A DNA stretch of 64,000 bases from JBKEAR01 sp047972425 (GCA_047972425.1 JBKEAR010000016.1:14008-78007); one strand, 5' to 3'; shown: positions 17,301 through 25,828, counted from the first letter of the stretch. Notes: a model not told the origin generated them from the letters alone. Numbers and translations: made by a program.

Positions 17301-17921
17301 ACCTTGGGTTTGGGCACGTATACCCATGGCATCTACGCCAGTAGTGGTTAAATTAACATTTTCTGCCACGTTAATATTGGTTACCCCTACAGCACCGTTA
17401 TAGCTACGGCTTGCTATAGCTGCACCAACCTCACCCGATGTCGAAATATTACCGCCAGTAACATTGAGCGTAATATTACCGCCATCAGCCGTTTGAGTTT
17501 CGCCATATAGGCCAATATTGCTTTTAGCTATACTATTTACTGTAACATCAGCTGCCGAGTTAATCATGACATTCCCTGTTTTTGTAATGGCTTGCAAACC
17601 CCGCTTATAATTGGAATCGGTACTTACATAAACAGATGAACCTTTGGCCGCATTAATGGTTAAATTTCCATAATTACTGCCGCCACCACTTGCAACACCT
17701 AAGGCCGAAGGCGTATTTGCCGTACCCACTTGTGTGCCATTTGATAAATTAATTGTAGCCCCATAAACCCGATAGATAATGCCATTGGAAAATACACCCG
17801 ATTGGCAATTGGCTGTTCCGCCATTGCTAATGGTTCCGCATTCATTTGTGGCAAATGCCGATAATGTGGTAACCGAAACCATTGCCGAAGATAGCATTAA
17901 AAAACGACTCAATCTGTTCAT
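14394..17921 (-). CDS. Autotransporter with beta-helix passenger and C-terminal barrel
   Basis: This 1175-residue type V secreted protein has an N-terminal signal peptide (MLSSAMVSVTTLSAFA). Residues about 25-860 are rich in Gly, Asn, Thr and Ile with repeating strand-turn units (such as TITNDGTI, ENNGSITGNS), as in right-handed beta-helix passengers. A proline-rich linker (DPKPVMPTDPKKP) and a helix follow, then a 280-residue autotransporter barrel ending in the aromatic residue of GVRIRW. No catalytic motif is evident in the passenger, so an adhesin-like role is likely but unproven. Confidence 0.92.
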   Translation of the reverse strand: MNRLSRFLMLSSAMVSVTTLSAFATNECGTISNGGTANCQSGVFSNGIIYRVYGATINLSNGTQVGTANTPSALGVASGGGSNYGNLTINAAKGSSVYVSTDSNYKRGLQAITKTGNVMINSAADVTVNSIAKSNIGLYGETQTADGGNITLNVTGGNISTSGEVGAAIASRSYNGAVGVTNINVAENVNLTTTGVDAMGIRAQTQGTQNGTITLTSAATINTSGSEAYGIYTETAGTGNPGTTTITNDGTIITTGGGANGIKAEATQSAVESTLVSVINNGEITTNNSDAEGILGKTSMAAKGDIYIENNGSITGNSEGSDAILAQINNSENTGEIYIVNNGTIHTAAGEPYPFFGSTLFPAHAHGISIISEGSGAIQADVNGEIDVATGAQSSGVDILYSQGNDVLVNANADITAAGWDGDGVRIEQEIDSGQASTAIINVTNGATVTGKGNGGADGLQVYLDGNSGSTYDINVIDGTVVGGQDSVYIPPFSTAEFQFYGTAIQISAPRISTWQLSETGGPDGTIDISANGTLNGSLSGTAIRDSDGNMTLTTQGHIIGDILAQDGSDVVNYKGGLIEGVVDGGDDWLSRADGFSDQFNIMSFTGNAADLPEYINFEDVGVILGSALDFGNAYAAPQAITYTIDESSKIIMTGGGSGDYTIDAGVENNGVFDFADGHIGDHLTITGNGNPTAYAAAIGDLSGTGTYIFDTDFNDKLADYITVNGNVTADGTIAINDVTNVDYDSYADTNIGMAQAAAAANGKILLVEAPNDADKSDENFVLTQSQRYEGNSNLGLFANNPFVWSLETSGNDWVLTYAQDPRDPKPVMPTDPKKPTMVTSDIPAYVALPTIGREIAMNELDTLHQRLGELRNNQGWVGTGASNLKTNLGQAWHNAVNFDDTKANAWLRGTLSHLDLGSDNSYDLNGTYGGFNFGIDKKFELGNYSPDWVMYGGLFGGYKTGDFETNGIGPEYNAFNGASIGVDTWSIGAYATFFSTAGSYLDFVAEYIDFNADVDAHDNVSVDGYALAGSLEVGHSFDLAKNWIIEPQAQVKLAHVKWNDFRSDETDVSIDSHTYITGRLGIRTEKTIKTERGEVKPYLYLGMLHEFTNAPEINYGTLDHGIFEAHNFDTAGEIRAGVTADLNQTIQLYGDIGYITDFSDYQNIRGDLGVRIRW

Positions 17922-18214
17922 TACTTAAACCCCATTATTTGTATAGATATTTTTTAACAATAAATAAAAATATTTATAAATAATAAAATAATTATAGCAT
18001 TTAGAATATAAATAAAAAAATATATTAAACATCATATGTTTTATATAAAAATTCATAAAAACAATTATAAAACTAAGGTTTATTTCATTTTACATAATAA
18101 TATTATTAAATATAATATTTTATAACATTATCAATTTACATTATTATTTATTTTTATTGATAACCCTGTTGCAATCATGCAATAAATTTATTCCTAATTG
18201 CCTACTTAACTCTA
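17922..18214. other. Very AT-rich spacer between divergent genes
   Basis: This non-coding region between the autotransporter (-) and the FMN reductase (+) is almost entirely A and T with runs such as AATAATATTATT. It must hold the autotransporter promoter, but no single element stands out. No ORF of note. Confidence 0.5.
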
Positions 18215-18243
18215 TTGACACTTCTCGTATTAAGACCTAAAAA
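18215..18243 (+). promoter_or_regulatory. Candidate promoter of the FMN reductase gene
   Basis: TTGACA (18215-18220) and TAAAAA (18238-18243) are 17 nt apart, 33 nt upstream of the ATG. The same TTGACA-17-TAAAAA layout precedes trpS. Confidence 0.5.
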
Positions 18244-18276
18244 TGACTAAATAAATAGAAATAAGGATATATTTTT

Positions 18277-18807
18277 ATGACCCAAATAATTGCATTTGCA
18301 GGCTCTACCCATAAAAGCTCTATTAACAAACAATTGGCCGTTTATGCCACCCGTTTTTTAGACAAACAGACGGTTGAACTACTGGATTTAAATGATTATC
18401 CATTGCCGATTTATAGCGAAGATACCGAAAGTGAAGATGGATTTCCGCTTGAATTACTAGCCTTTAAAGCTAAGCTTGATGCTGCCGATGCTTTTGTGAT
18501 TGCAACAGCAGAGCATAATGGTAGCTGGACAGCCGCTTTTAAAAATTTTTACGATTGGCTTTCACGCTTGGATCGTAATATTTTTGGCGATAAAAATATC
18601 CTACTCCTCAGCACTTCGCCCGGCACAGGCGGTGCAGGTAGCTCTTTAGGGATGGCGAAACGCAGCTTTCCTTTTGCTCAAGGTAAAATCGTGGCTGAGT
18701 TCTCCCTACCCTCCTTTTACGAGAATTTTGCAAATGGCAAAATCTCAAACCCTACCCTTAATGCCGAGTTCGAGTTACAAGTAAAACAATTTGAGGCCAG
18801 CTTATAA
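18277..18807 (+). CDS. NADPH-dependent FMN reductase-family flavoprotein
   Basis: This 176-residue flavodoxin-like reductase has the phosphate-binding loop near the N-terminus (FAGSTHKSSINKQLA) and the characteristic TAEHNGSWTAAFKNFYDWLSR motif of the ArsH/YieF/chromate-quinone reductase group. Members reduce quinones, azo dyes or FMN. It has an AAGGATAT ribosome site, its own promoter candidate, and no operon partner. The physiological substrate is unknown. Confidence 0.88.
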   Translation: MTQIIAFAGSTHKSSINKQLAVYATRFLDKQTVELLDLNDYPLPIYSEDTESEDGFPLELLAFKAKLDAADAFVIATAEHNGSWTAAFKNFYDWLSRLDRNIFGDKNILLLSTSPGTGGAGSSLGMAKRSFPFAQGKIVAEFSLPSFYENFANGKISNPTLNAEFELQVKQFEASL

Positions 18808-18832
18808 TCGGCGTATTTTAGGTGTATTTTAT

Positions 18833-18861
18833 TTGACAGCTTAAGTGTAAAAGCTTAAAAA
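18833..18861 (+). promoter_or_regulatory. Candidate promoter of trpS
   Basis: TTGACA (18833-18838) and TAAAAA (18856-18861) are spaced by 17 nt, 36 nt before the trpS start codon. Confidence 0.5.
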
Positions 18862-18897
18862 CATAGTGATTAAAATTAGAAATATCAGAGGTTTTTT

Positions 18898-19890
18898 ATG
18901 CGTATATTTTCGGGGGCTCAGCCCACTGGTAATCTTCATTTAGGTAATTATTTAGGCGCATTACGCAATTGGGTAAATATGCAAAATGATTATGAATGTA
19001 TCTATTCCATTGTGGATATGCATGCCATTACAGTTTGGCAAGAGCCCGCTGACCTTAAAAACTCTATCCGCGAGCTTGCCGCTGCTTATATTGCCGCCGG
19101 TTTAGACCCCAAAAAGAACATCATTTTTAATCAGTCCGCTAATCCCAACCATGCCGAGCTTGCTTGGGTGTTAAGCTGTGTGGCGCGCATTGGCTGGCTG
19201 AATAAGATGACTCAATTTAAGGATAAAGCTGGTAAAAACCGCGAGGCCGCATCGGTGGGTTTATACTCTTACCCCTGTTTGATGGCGGCGGACATTTTGG
19301 GTTACAAGGCCACCCATGTTCCTGTGGGTGAGGATCAGAAACAGCATTTAGAGCTATCGCGCAATATCGCCCAAAAATTCAACCATGATTATAAGGTGGA
19401 GTTCTTCCCCCAGCCCGAGCCTGTGATTATGGGCCCGGCCACACGGGTGATGAGCTTACGTGATGGTTCTAAGAAGATGTCGAAGTCGGACACGGCCGAA
19501 AATTCGCGGATTAACTTGGCCGATAGCAGTGATGATATTGCCAAAAAAATTCGCAAAGCCAAAAGCGATGCCGATGCTTTACCTTCTGAAATCAAAGGCT
19601 TAGAAGGCCGCCCCGAGGCCACTAATTTGGTGAATATCTATGCGGCGATATCCGGTAAATCCGCAAACGATGTACTTATTGAATATGCCGGCCAAGGTTT
19701 TGGCCAGTTTAAGCCGGCTTTGGCCGATTTACTGGTGGCACATTTTGAGCCAATACGTAACCGAATGAATGACTTACTCAATGACAAGGGCGAGATTGAT
19801 AATATATTGCGCGATGGCGCATTGCGTGCCCGCACCATCACCCAACCCATTTTAGATGAGGCTTATGATATTGTAGGCTTTTTGCGCTAA
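18898..19890 (+). CDS. trpS: Tryptophanyl-tRNA synthetase
   Basis: This class I aminoacyl-tRNA synthetase of 330 residues charges tRNA-Trp. It has the HIGH-like signature in SGAQPTGNLHLGNYLGALRNW and the KMSKS signature in DGSKKMSKSD. The bacterial-type insert GLYSYPCLMAADILGY and VGEDQKQHLELSR are also present. It is monocistronic, with a long terminator after it. Confidence 0.97.
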   Translation: MRIFSGAQPTGNLHLGNYLGALRNWVNMQNDYECIYSIVDMHAITVWQEPADLKNSIRELAAAYIAAGLDPKKNIIFNQSANPNHAELAWVLSCVARIGWLNKMTQFKDKAGKNREAASVGLYSYPCLMAADILGYKATHVPVGEDQKQHLELSRNIAQKFNHDYKVEFFPQPEPVIMGPATRVMSLRDGSKKMSKSDTAENSRINLADSSDDIAKKIRKAKSDADALPSEIKGLEGRPEATNLVNIYAAISGKSANDVLIEYAGQGFGQFKPALADLLVAHFEPIRNRMNDLLNDKGEIDNILRDGALRARTITQPILDEAYDIVGFLR

Positions 19891-19934
19891 GCCATTTTTG
19901 GCCATATAAAACCAAAATCATCCATTAATTATCC

Positions 19935-19997
19935 AAAAAACCAGCTTCATTTTCCCTAACCCGATAAGGCAAACAAGGAAAATTAGCTGGTTTTTTT
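19935..19997. terminator. Long bidirectional terminator after trpS
   Basis: AAAAAACCAGCT plus ATTTTCC pairs with GGAAAAT plus AGCTGGTTTTTT around a loop of about 22 nt. T-runs occur on both strands, so it can end trpS (+) and the PhzF-like gene (-). Confidence 0.85.
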
Positions 19998-20045
19998 ATA
20001 CCAATATCTTACGTTATTATGTATATATTCGGCTTAAAACGGATT

Positions 20046-20855
20046 TTATTGGGTATAAATAGTGCCCTCTAAATATAATTTACCATAACCGCTAATCAGT
20101 ACACGGTCGCTATTTTTTTGCACTTCACCTTGTAAATAACCACCACGTTTAGAACATTGAAAGGCAACCATTTTCTCTTTATTAAGCACCTGCGCCCAAT
20201 AGGGGAAAAGCTCGGCATGGGCAACGCCCGTTACAGGGTCTTCATCAATACCCACATTCGGTACAAATACACGGCTGGCAAAATCGCTATCCGCCCCCTT
20301 TTTGCTTTGGGCGGTGAGCACAATCCCGGCTGGGTCAAGCTGTGCAATCGCCGCAAAATCGGGGTGAAAGCCCTGCACATATTCCGGCTTTTCTAAACGC
20401 AAAATCAAATGGTTACCCTTAAGAGCGGTGAGAATACGGTGGCCAATGACTTTCTCGAGCTTATCGGTAATTGCCCTTGGTGTTAGGCTATATTGCGGAA
20501 AGTCCATCACCACTTTATCGCCATCAAAACTCAGATAAAGCAAGCCTTTTTTGCGGGTTTTTAGGGTGAGTTTATCTTTTGCCCAACCGAGCTTTTGTTT
20601 GAGCAAAACCCCTGTACCCAAGGTGGCGTGGCCACATAAATCAATCTCATGGGTGGGGGTAAAATAGGTAATATCAAAATCCACATTTTCATCAGATGAT
20701 GGTACAAGGAATGCGGTTTCCGAAAGGTTATTTTCGGTTGCAATTTTTTGCATCACTGTATCATCTAACCAAGTATCTAACACAACAATACCAGCGGGGT
20801 TCCCTTTAAAAACCTCTTGCGTAAATGCATCAACCACATAATATGAATAAGCCAT
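20046..20855 (-). CDS. PhzF-family isomerase/epimerase-like protein
   Basis: This 269-residue protein has the family start VDAFTQEVFKGNPAGIV, the conserved catalytic glutamate in NNLSETAFLV, DLCGHATLGTG, and the C-terminal half motif DEDPVTGVAHAELFPYW. PhzF proteins share the diaminopimelate epimerase fold. Outside phenazine clusters their substrates are mostly unknown, and no other phz gene is seen here. Confidence 0.9.
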   Translation of the reverse strand: MAYSYYVVDAFTQEVFKGNPAGIVVLDTWLDDTVMQKIATENNLSETAFLVPSSDENVDFDITYFTPTHEIDLCGHATLGTGVLLKQKLGWAKDKLTLKTRKKGLLYLSFDGDKVVMDFPQYSLTPRAITDKLEKVIGHRILTALKGNHLILRLEKPEYVQGFHPDFAAIAQLDPAGIVLTAQSKKGADSDFASRVFVPNVGIDEDPVTGVAHAELFPYWAQVLNKEKMVAFQCSKRGGYLQGEVQKNSDRVLISGYGKLYLEGTIYTQ

Positions 20856-20883
20856 TTAGCCTCCATTATTTATTTATGTAATG

Positions 20884-20916
20884 AAAAACCCCGGGGTGGA
20901 AATCCAAGCCGGGGTT
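20884..20916 (-). terminator. Terminator after the HdeD-like gene
   Basis: On the minus strand AACCCCGG / CCGGGGTT forms an 8-bp GC-rich stem with a 14-nt loop, followed by a short T-run. Confidence 0.8.
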
Positions 20917-20940
20917 CCATTTATTTTATTGTTTTAAACC

Positions 20941-21501
20941 CTAGGCTTGTTGTTTAAGTGCTTTGCGAACTTGGAAAGCCAAAATGATGGATGAAATACC
21001 GACAACAATGCCGAAGATACCCATTGTCCATGTAAGCGCAATGAGTGATTGCATGGGTTTTTGAATGAATACAAAACCAAAAATTATCCAAAGCACACCT
21101 AGGAATATGGCCCACCAGCCACCATCTTTACGGGCTTGCCAGCCAGCAATAACCTCGAACACACCAAGGAAAATGGCTTCTACACCAATGAATACGGCAA
21201 TAGTTAAACCAAAAATTAATGTGCCGCTTGCAGGTTTTACAAATAAAATAAGAATACTTGTTACTAAGCCCAAAATCGCCCGCAGCCAAAATAACCAATT
21301 AATATTAGATTGGATACGCCCTGAAATCAGCCCAAAAATCAAAAAAATTGAATCGACAAAAATAAAACAAGCAAAAAAGATTAATAAGGAAAGTGTGGTA
21401 ATCCCCGGGTATGCTAAAGAAACAACACCAAAGAGAATAGCCACTATCCCCCTAAAGAGTAAAAAGCCCCAAGATGGTTCGAATAAACTTTGATTAGCCA
21501 T
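20941..21501 (-). CDS. HdeD-family (DUF308) membrane protein
   Basis: This 186-residue protein has six hydrophobic membrane segments and the DUF308 repeats (RGIVAILFGVVSLAYPGIT; LGVFEVIAGWQARKDGGWWAIFLGVLWI). E. coli HdeD contributes to acid resistance at high cell density; the role here is not known. The ATG at 21501 follows a strong GGAGGTAACT site, so it is preferred over a TTG four codons upstream. Confidence 0.88.
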   Translation of the reverse strand: MANQSLFEPSWGFLLFRGIVAILFGVVSLAYPGITTLSLLIFFACFIFVDSIFLIFGLISGRIQSNINWLFWLRAILGLVTSILILFVKPASGTLIFGLTIAVFIGVEAIFLGVFEVIAGWQARKDGGWWAIFLGVLWIIFGFVFIQKPMQSLIALTWTMGIFGIVVGISSIILAFQVRKALKQQA

Positions 21502-21614
21502 AGTTACCTCCAAATATATCCTATTTCATTTAATGAAAATAGAGTTTAAGTCTAAGATATATATAGTAACTTGGCAATGATTTTTTAGATACTCTCATTT
21601 TTGCTAAATATAAA

Positions 21615-21770
21615 TTCAAACAGACGAAGTCTGTTACTCCTTCAAAAAGCTAGAGTCTGGCTGAAAGATTTGAGCCCTAGATTCCCGATTTAATCAGGAA
21701 TTTCGTGCAACCACTCCTTATACCCTTAACCAGATGCCCAATCAAGTTGAGCATGACGGCTAAAATTAAT
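21615..21770. repeat. Short hairpin-word array between the HdeD-like and NagZ-like genes
   Basis: The spacer holds ACAGAC-GAA-GTCTGT, ATTCC...GGAAT around CGATTTAATCA, and TGACGGCTAAAATT (21754-21767). The last of these also closes the array near 14007. GATTTAATCA and its flanks resemble 13948-13970. The same repeat family is therefore present at both places. Confidence 0.65.
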
Positions 21771-21773
21771 TGG

Positions 21774-22865
21774 CTATTCTATATTCTTTTTTAGCTTGGA
21801 TATGCGCTGATAGGACTGATTAATGCGTTCTTCGCTGAGTTCGCCCCGATTAATCGCATCAAGCACCGCTTTGCGGGCGGCGCGGGCATTATCGGCATCG
21901 GGGTCTTTAGCGGCGGCTATTAAGGTGATATCTGCACCCGCTTTAATCGCTTGCACAATGCGCTCATCAAAATTGTAATATTTATCAATGGCACCCATCA
22001 TTAAATCATCGGTAATCACCACCCCATTATAACCCAACTGATTACGCAATACACCGGTGATGACCTCGGGCGCAAGGGTGGAAGGCATAGGGCTCCATTT
22101 TTGATTGACCACATGGGCAGTCATCACAACATCAACCTTATTTTTTGCCATTAAGCTTTTATAAGGCTCTAACTCTTTGGCTTGCCAAGTGTCCGTTACA
22201 TCAACAAAGCCCTCATGGGTATCGCCTTTTGCGCTGCCATGGCCGGGGAAATGTTTAATGCTGGTTATCACTTTGCATGGTTGATGGGCATCAATAAAAA
22301 TCTCGGCCCATTTAACCACCTTATTCGGGTGTTGAGAGAATGAGCGCCCCCATTTACCAATAGCTGGTGAATCAGGTACTAAATTGAGGTCAACCACAGG
22401 GGCTAAATTGAAGTTAATACCGTAATCTTTCAGCTCGCATGCCATATTCTTCCATGTTTGATAAGCGGCTTGGGTATCATCAGCCTGCATCATATCAAAG
22501 GGGCGCGGATATTCGCCAAAGCCATTTTTATGGTTTAGCCTTGCCACAGCACCGCCCTCTTGATCCACCGAAAATAAAACGGGCTCGCCTGTTATTTGCT
22601 CACCCTGTTTAGCAGCTGCCAATAATGGCTTCATTAAGCTTTTAAGCTGTGCGGGGCTTTTAACATTAGAGCCACTAATAATCACACCGCCCAATTTGCC
22701 CGATTGTAAATCTTGGGTAAGCTCGCCAATTTGCATATCATTCGGGTCATCGGCATAAAAGGCAACCATAATCATTTGCCCGATTTTTTGCTCTAAATCA
22801 ATAGCAAAGGCCGATACCGAAATAGTGAATGCCGCTGCGGTGATAATTGTTTTTACTATTTTCAT
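21774..22865 (-). CDS. Glycoside hydrolase family 3 beta-N-acetylhexosaminidase (NagZ-like), exported
   Basis: This 363-residue GH3 N-terminal-domain enzyme has the NagZ signature KHFPGHGSAKGDTHEGFVDV, where Asp/His act in catalysis, plus FSVDQEGGAVARL and ITDDLMMGAI. NagZ removes GlcNAc from muropeptides during cell-wall recycling. Unlike cytoplasmic E. coli NagZ, this one begins with a signal peptide (MKIVKTIITAAAFTISVSAFA), so it probably works in the periplasm. Confidence 0.9.
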   Translation of the reverse strand: MKIVKTIITAAAFTISVSAFAIDLEQKIGQMIMVAFYADDPNDMQIGELTQDLQSGKLGGVIISGSNVKSPAQLKSLMKPLLAAAKQGEQITGEPVLFSVDQEGGAVARLNHKNGFGEYPRPFDMMQADDTQAAYQTWKNMACELKDYGINFNLAPVVDLNLVPDSPAIGKWGRSFSQHPNKVVKWAEIFIDAHQPCKVITSIKHFPGHGSAKGDTHEGFVDVTDTWQAKELEPYKSLMAKNKVDVVMTAHVVNQKWSPMPSTLAPEVITGVLRNQLGYNGVVITDDLMMGAIDKYYNFDERIVQAIKAGADITLIAAAKDPDADNARAARKAVLDAINRGELSEERINQSYQRISKLKKNIE

Positions 22866-22993
22866 GGGTCTTCCTATCCAAAATATTTATTTATCATTTA
22901 TTCATAACCGAATTTTATTAAATGACTCTTAATAAAGAATTTCTGCTGATAAATTAATTGTAAATCATGGGCAAATTATGGTTAGGCGTGTCT

Positions 22994-23203
22994 ATAGTCT
23001 ATACATAATAAAATGATTATATAGACATCAGTAATAATTTGATGTTAAGGGGTTTGCAACCCGTAAAGCCGAAGGCTTTCTAAAAAAAGATAACTTGTCT
23101 CCGACAAGATATAATCCCCGCACACAGCTACGCTGTGGGCAACCTCAAAGCATTAGGTAATACTAAAATTTATTATCATTTTAAGTAGTATTACCTATAT
23201 TAT
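22994..23203. repeat. 210-bp dispersed repeat, copy 1
   Basis: 208 of 210 bases are identical to copy 2 (26039-26248), in the same orientation. It contains a chain of hairpins: GTCTATA/TATAGAC, GGGTT-TGC-AACCC, AAAGCC-GAA-GGCTTT, CTTGT-CTCCG-ACAAG, CACAGC-TAC-GCTGTG, and a terminal AGGTAATACTA / TAGTATTACCT stem. It has no coding capacity. Both copies start and end at AT dinucleotides. It fills most of the 508-bp gap before the octaheme cytochrome gene; the rest of that gap is plain AT-rich DNA. Confidence 0.95.
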
Positions 23204-23373
23204 AAAAATTTTCAGACAATCTCGATTTTTATTTTAAAGTTTATATATTAAAATAATCGAATATTTATCTTTACACAAAACCACGCCAATGTTATGGTTT
23301 ATATGAAGAAATATTTGTAATCAATAATGAAAAAAAAAATTGTAAGGATTGATTAATTAACACGGAGGCAAAT

Positions 23374-24945
23374 ATGCTTAACTCATTAGGGAAAAGAGTT
23401 ATATTTTTGTTTTCTGCTGTCTCAATATTTTTATCGGCCGAGGCGGCTAATGTGGATAATATTATCCCTGCCCCCCATGACCATAGCGGTTATGAAGAAT
23501 TAAAAGGGCCGTTTACTACAGCTTTTGAGGTAACCGAGGCTTGTTTATCTTGCCACGAAAATACAGCAGATGAAATTCATGCAACCAGCCATTGGCAATG
23601 GAAGAGCCTAGAGAATGAAAATTTGGGCAAATATTCACGTTCGCTCAATAATTTTTGTATTGCCACACCGGGCAGCGAGGCCTTTTGTACCTCTTGCCAT
23701 ATTGGTTATGGTTGGAAAGACCCCAATTTTGACTTTAGTAGCAATAACGCCATAGATTGTTTGGTTTGCCACGATACAACAGGCCTATATACCAAACAAG
23801 ATGCCGGCATGCCCAAATTGTTAGATAAACCCGATGGCAGCCCAACCTTTTTAGATGATATTGCCTTAAATGTTGGCACGCCGGGGCGTGATAACTGTGG
23901 TGGCGCATGCCATTTTAAAGGCGGTGGCGGCGATGGCGTAAAACATGGCGATCTCGATAGCTCGCTCACCAATCCTCCGCGCGAATTAGATGTGCATATG
24001 GCGGCCGATGGTGCCAATTTTGCTTGCCAAGAATGCCATACCACCCGCGAGCATCAGGTAGCTGGGCGCTCTTATACCACCCCTGCTTTCGATGAATTTA
24101 AAAGCTTGGTGGATGACCATAATATGAGCAAACTGCCTTGTACGTCTTGCCATAGCGATACCCCCCATAAAGACAAGCTTGCCGCAAAACTAAACGACCA
24201 TACCGATACCGTTGCTTGCCAAACATGCCATATACCCGCATTGGCACGGGGCGGATTACCCACCAAAGTTTCATGGGATTGGTCTACAGCTGGCAAGCTT
24301 AAAGATGGCAAACCCTATGAAGATAAAAATGAAGAAGGAAAAACCATTTATGCCAGTAAAAAAGGCGATTTTATTTGGGAACATAATGTAGCACCCGTTT
24401 ATTTTTGGTATAATGGTGCCATGAGCTATATTACCATTGATGATAAAATTGATGATAGCCAACGTGTTACCATTAACCATCCCCTTGGCGATGTAAACGA
24501 CCCAAGGGCGCGGATTATGCCGTTTAAACGCCATATAGGCAAACAGCCTTACGATACGGTGAATATGACCATGTTACAGCCCGATGTTGCCGGAAACGGC
24601 ACGGAAGAAGCCGATGCCGCCGCCTTTTGGAAGCATTTTAACTGGGCAAATTCTTTAGCTGTTGGTACAAAAATACGTGGGCAAGAATTTAGCGGGGAAT
24701 TTGATTTTATTGACACCGAGTTCTTTTACCCCAGTACCCATATGGTTGCCCCCAAAGAAGATGCACTTAAATGTGCCGAGTGCCATAACGCCAATGGCCG
24801 CCTAAAAGATGTTGCGGGCGTATATATGCCCGCGCAAAAACATTTTGAGTGGATAGAAATTCTTGGTTGGCTCATGGTAGGCTTTACAACTTTAGTATCG
24901 ATTATTCATTTGGTACTACGCATCATCAACAGAAGGAGAGGCTAA
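23374..24945 (+). CDS. Octaheme c-type cytochrome, tetrathionate-reductase (Otr) family
   Basis: This 523-residue multiheme reductase has an N-terminal signal peptide and eight heme sites: CLSCH, CTSCH, CLVCH, CGGACH, CQECH, CTSCH, CQTCH and CAECH. The fourth (residues 175-180) is a CX3CH site rather than CXXCH. A C-terminal membrane helix (GWLMVGFTTLVSIIHLVLRI) anchors it to the periplasmic face. Shewanella OTR reduces tetrathionate, nitrite and hydroxylamine in vitro; the true substrate here is unknown. A GGAGG site precedes the ATG. The cytochrome b gene follows after 1 nt. Confidence 0.92.
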   Translation: MLNSLGKRVIFLFSAVSIFLSAEAANVDNIIPAPHDHSGYEELKGPFTTAFEVTEACLSCHENTADEIHATSHWQWKSLENENLGKYSRSLNNFCIATPGSEAFCTSCHIGYGWKDPNFDFSSNNAIDCLVCHDTTGLYTKQDAGMPKLLDKPDGSPTFLDDIALNVGTPGRDNCGGACHFKGGGGDGVKHGDLDSSLTNPPRELDVHMAADGANFACQECHTTREHQVAGRSYTTPAFDEFKSLVDDHNMSKLPCTSCHSDTPHKDKLAAKLNDHTDTVACQTCHIPALARGGLPTKVSWDWSTAGKLKDGKPYEDKNEEGKTIYASKKGDFIWEHNVAPVYFWYNGAMSYITIDDKIDDSQRVTINHPLGDVNDPRARIMPFKRHIGKQPYDTVNMTMLQPDVAGNGTEEADAAAFWKHFNWANSLAVGTKIRGQEFSGEFDFIDTEFFYPSTHMVAPKEDALKCAECHNANGRLKDVAGVYMPAQKHFEWIEILGWLMVGFTTLVSIIHLVLRIINRRRG

Positions 24946-24946
24946 A

Positions 24947-25534
24947 ATGACAGAACGGACTTATGTGTTTACACGTTTTGAGCGCCTATGGCATTGGTCT
25001 CAGGCTGCGATTATATGTATGCTTTTACTTTCGGGCTTTGCTATCCATGGTAGTTTGGGCGGGTTCATTGATTTTTCTACCGCTCACCGCATGCATATGG
25101 TATTTTTATGGTTATGGTTAGGCTCTTATGTATTTTTGCTGTTTTGGTTACTTGTTACGGGTGAGATTAAACAATATAAACCCACAACCGAAAATGTAAC
25201 CAATTTGTTTAGCTATTATTCATCGGGGATATTTAAAAAAGAGCCCCACCCCCACCAAGTACGCCGGGATAAAAAACTGAATGCTTTACAAATTATCTCT
25301 TACGATATGGTATTGTTTATTTTAGCCCCCATACAAATAATATCGGGCTTATGTTACCTTTATTATAATCAATTTGGCCTCAGCCACGCAAGTTTGGGTA
25401 TCATTGCGGCTATCCATACTTTGGGTGCATTTTCCTTTTTGGCTTTTTTGGTTATCCATATTTATTTAGCCACTACAGGGCCTAAGCCTTCCAGCTATTT
25501 TAAAGCCATGTTTACCGGATATAACGAGCATTAA
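24947..25534 (+). CDS. Membrane b-type cytochrome, quinol-linked electron donor
   Basis: This 195-residue protein of the cytochrome b561/Ni-Fe hydrogenase b-subunit (FdnI/PhsC-like) group has four membrane helices and histidines positioned as heme ligands (RLWHWSQAAIICMLL, AHRMHMVFLW, AAIHTLGAFSFLAFLVIHIYLA). With only 1 nt between it and the octaheme gene, it most likely passes electrons from the quinol pool to that reductase. Confidence 0.88.
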   Translation: MTERTYVFTRFERLWHWSQAAIICMLLLSGFAIHGSLGGFIDFSTAHRMHMVFLWLWLGSYVFLLFWLLVTGEIKQYKPTTENVTNLFSYYSSGIFKKEPHPHQVRRDKKLNALQIISYDMVLFILAPIQIISGLCYLYYNQFGLSHASLGIIAAIHTLGAFSFLAFLVIHIYLATTGPKPSSYFKAMFTGYNEH

Positions 25535-25551
25535 ATATTGTTGAAGATAAA

Positions 25552-25723
25552 CGAATAATAAAATAATGTCCTTTGCGAAAGGGAATATGACGATATATGA
25601 TTTGTTCACTTTTTGTTCTTTACAAAATATATTTTTTATGGTATGGTTTTAACAGAATAAAAAAGTGTGATACGGATTTTTTGGGGATAAGAAAATAATA
25701 GAATAATATCCTCTTTTTAGAAG
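25552..25723. repeat. Tandem leader-plus-hairpin units before the DUF559 locus
   Basis: Two variants of an AT-rich leader (GAATAATAAAAT at 25552; AATAATAGAAT at 25695) are each followed by a TCC...GGA hairpin (TCC-TTTGCGAAA-GGGA; TCC-TCTTTTTAGA-AGG). The third and best copy of the same leader-hairpin pattern is in the inverted repeat at 25741-25773. A weak promoter-like TTTACA-17-TATGGT lies at 25619-25647. Confidence 0.5.
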
Positions 25724-25802
25724 GTTTTGTCGGAGACAAATGAATAATAAAATCGTCCCCTCTTTAGAGGGGAGTCAGGCTTTAGCCTGACGGGGTGTGT
25801 TT
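25724..25802. repeat. 79-bp inverted repeat, left arm around the DUF559 gene
   Basis: 73 of 79 bases match the reverse complement of 26410-26488. It holds three stacked hairpins: TTTGTC-GGA-GACAAA, CCCCTC-TTTA-GAGGGG and TCAGGC-TTTA-GCCTGA. It ends 26 nt before the DUF559 start codon. Five of the six differences from the other arm fall in the third hairpin and leave its pairing intact. Confidence 0.92.
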
Positions 25803-25828
25803 AATCGTTTAATAAGGTATATTTTAAA

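Noticed and set aside
20046..20855. Part of a phenazine biosynthesis cluster
   Set aside because: Only a PhzF-like gene is present; such solitary homologues are widespread and no phzA-E genes are adjacent.
23340..23373. Possible FNR-type site (TTGATTAATTAACA) before the octaheme gene
   Set aside because: The second half does not match ATCAA and the site would lie too close to the start codon.
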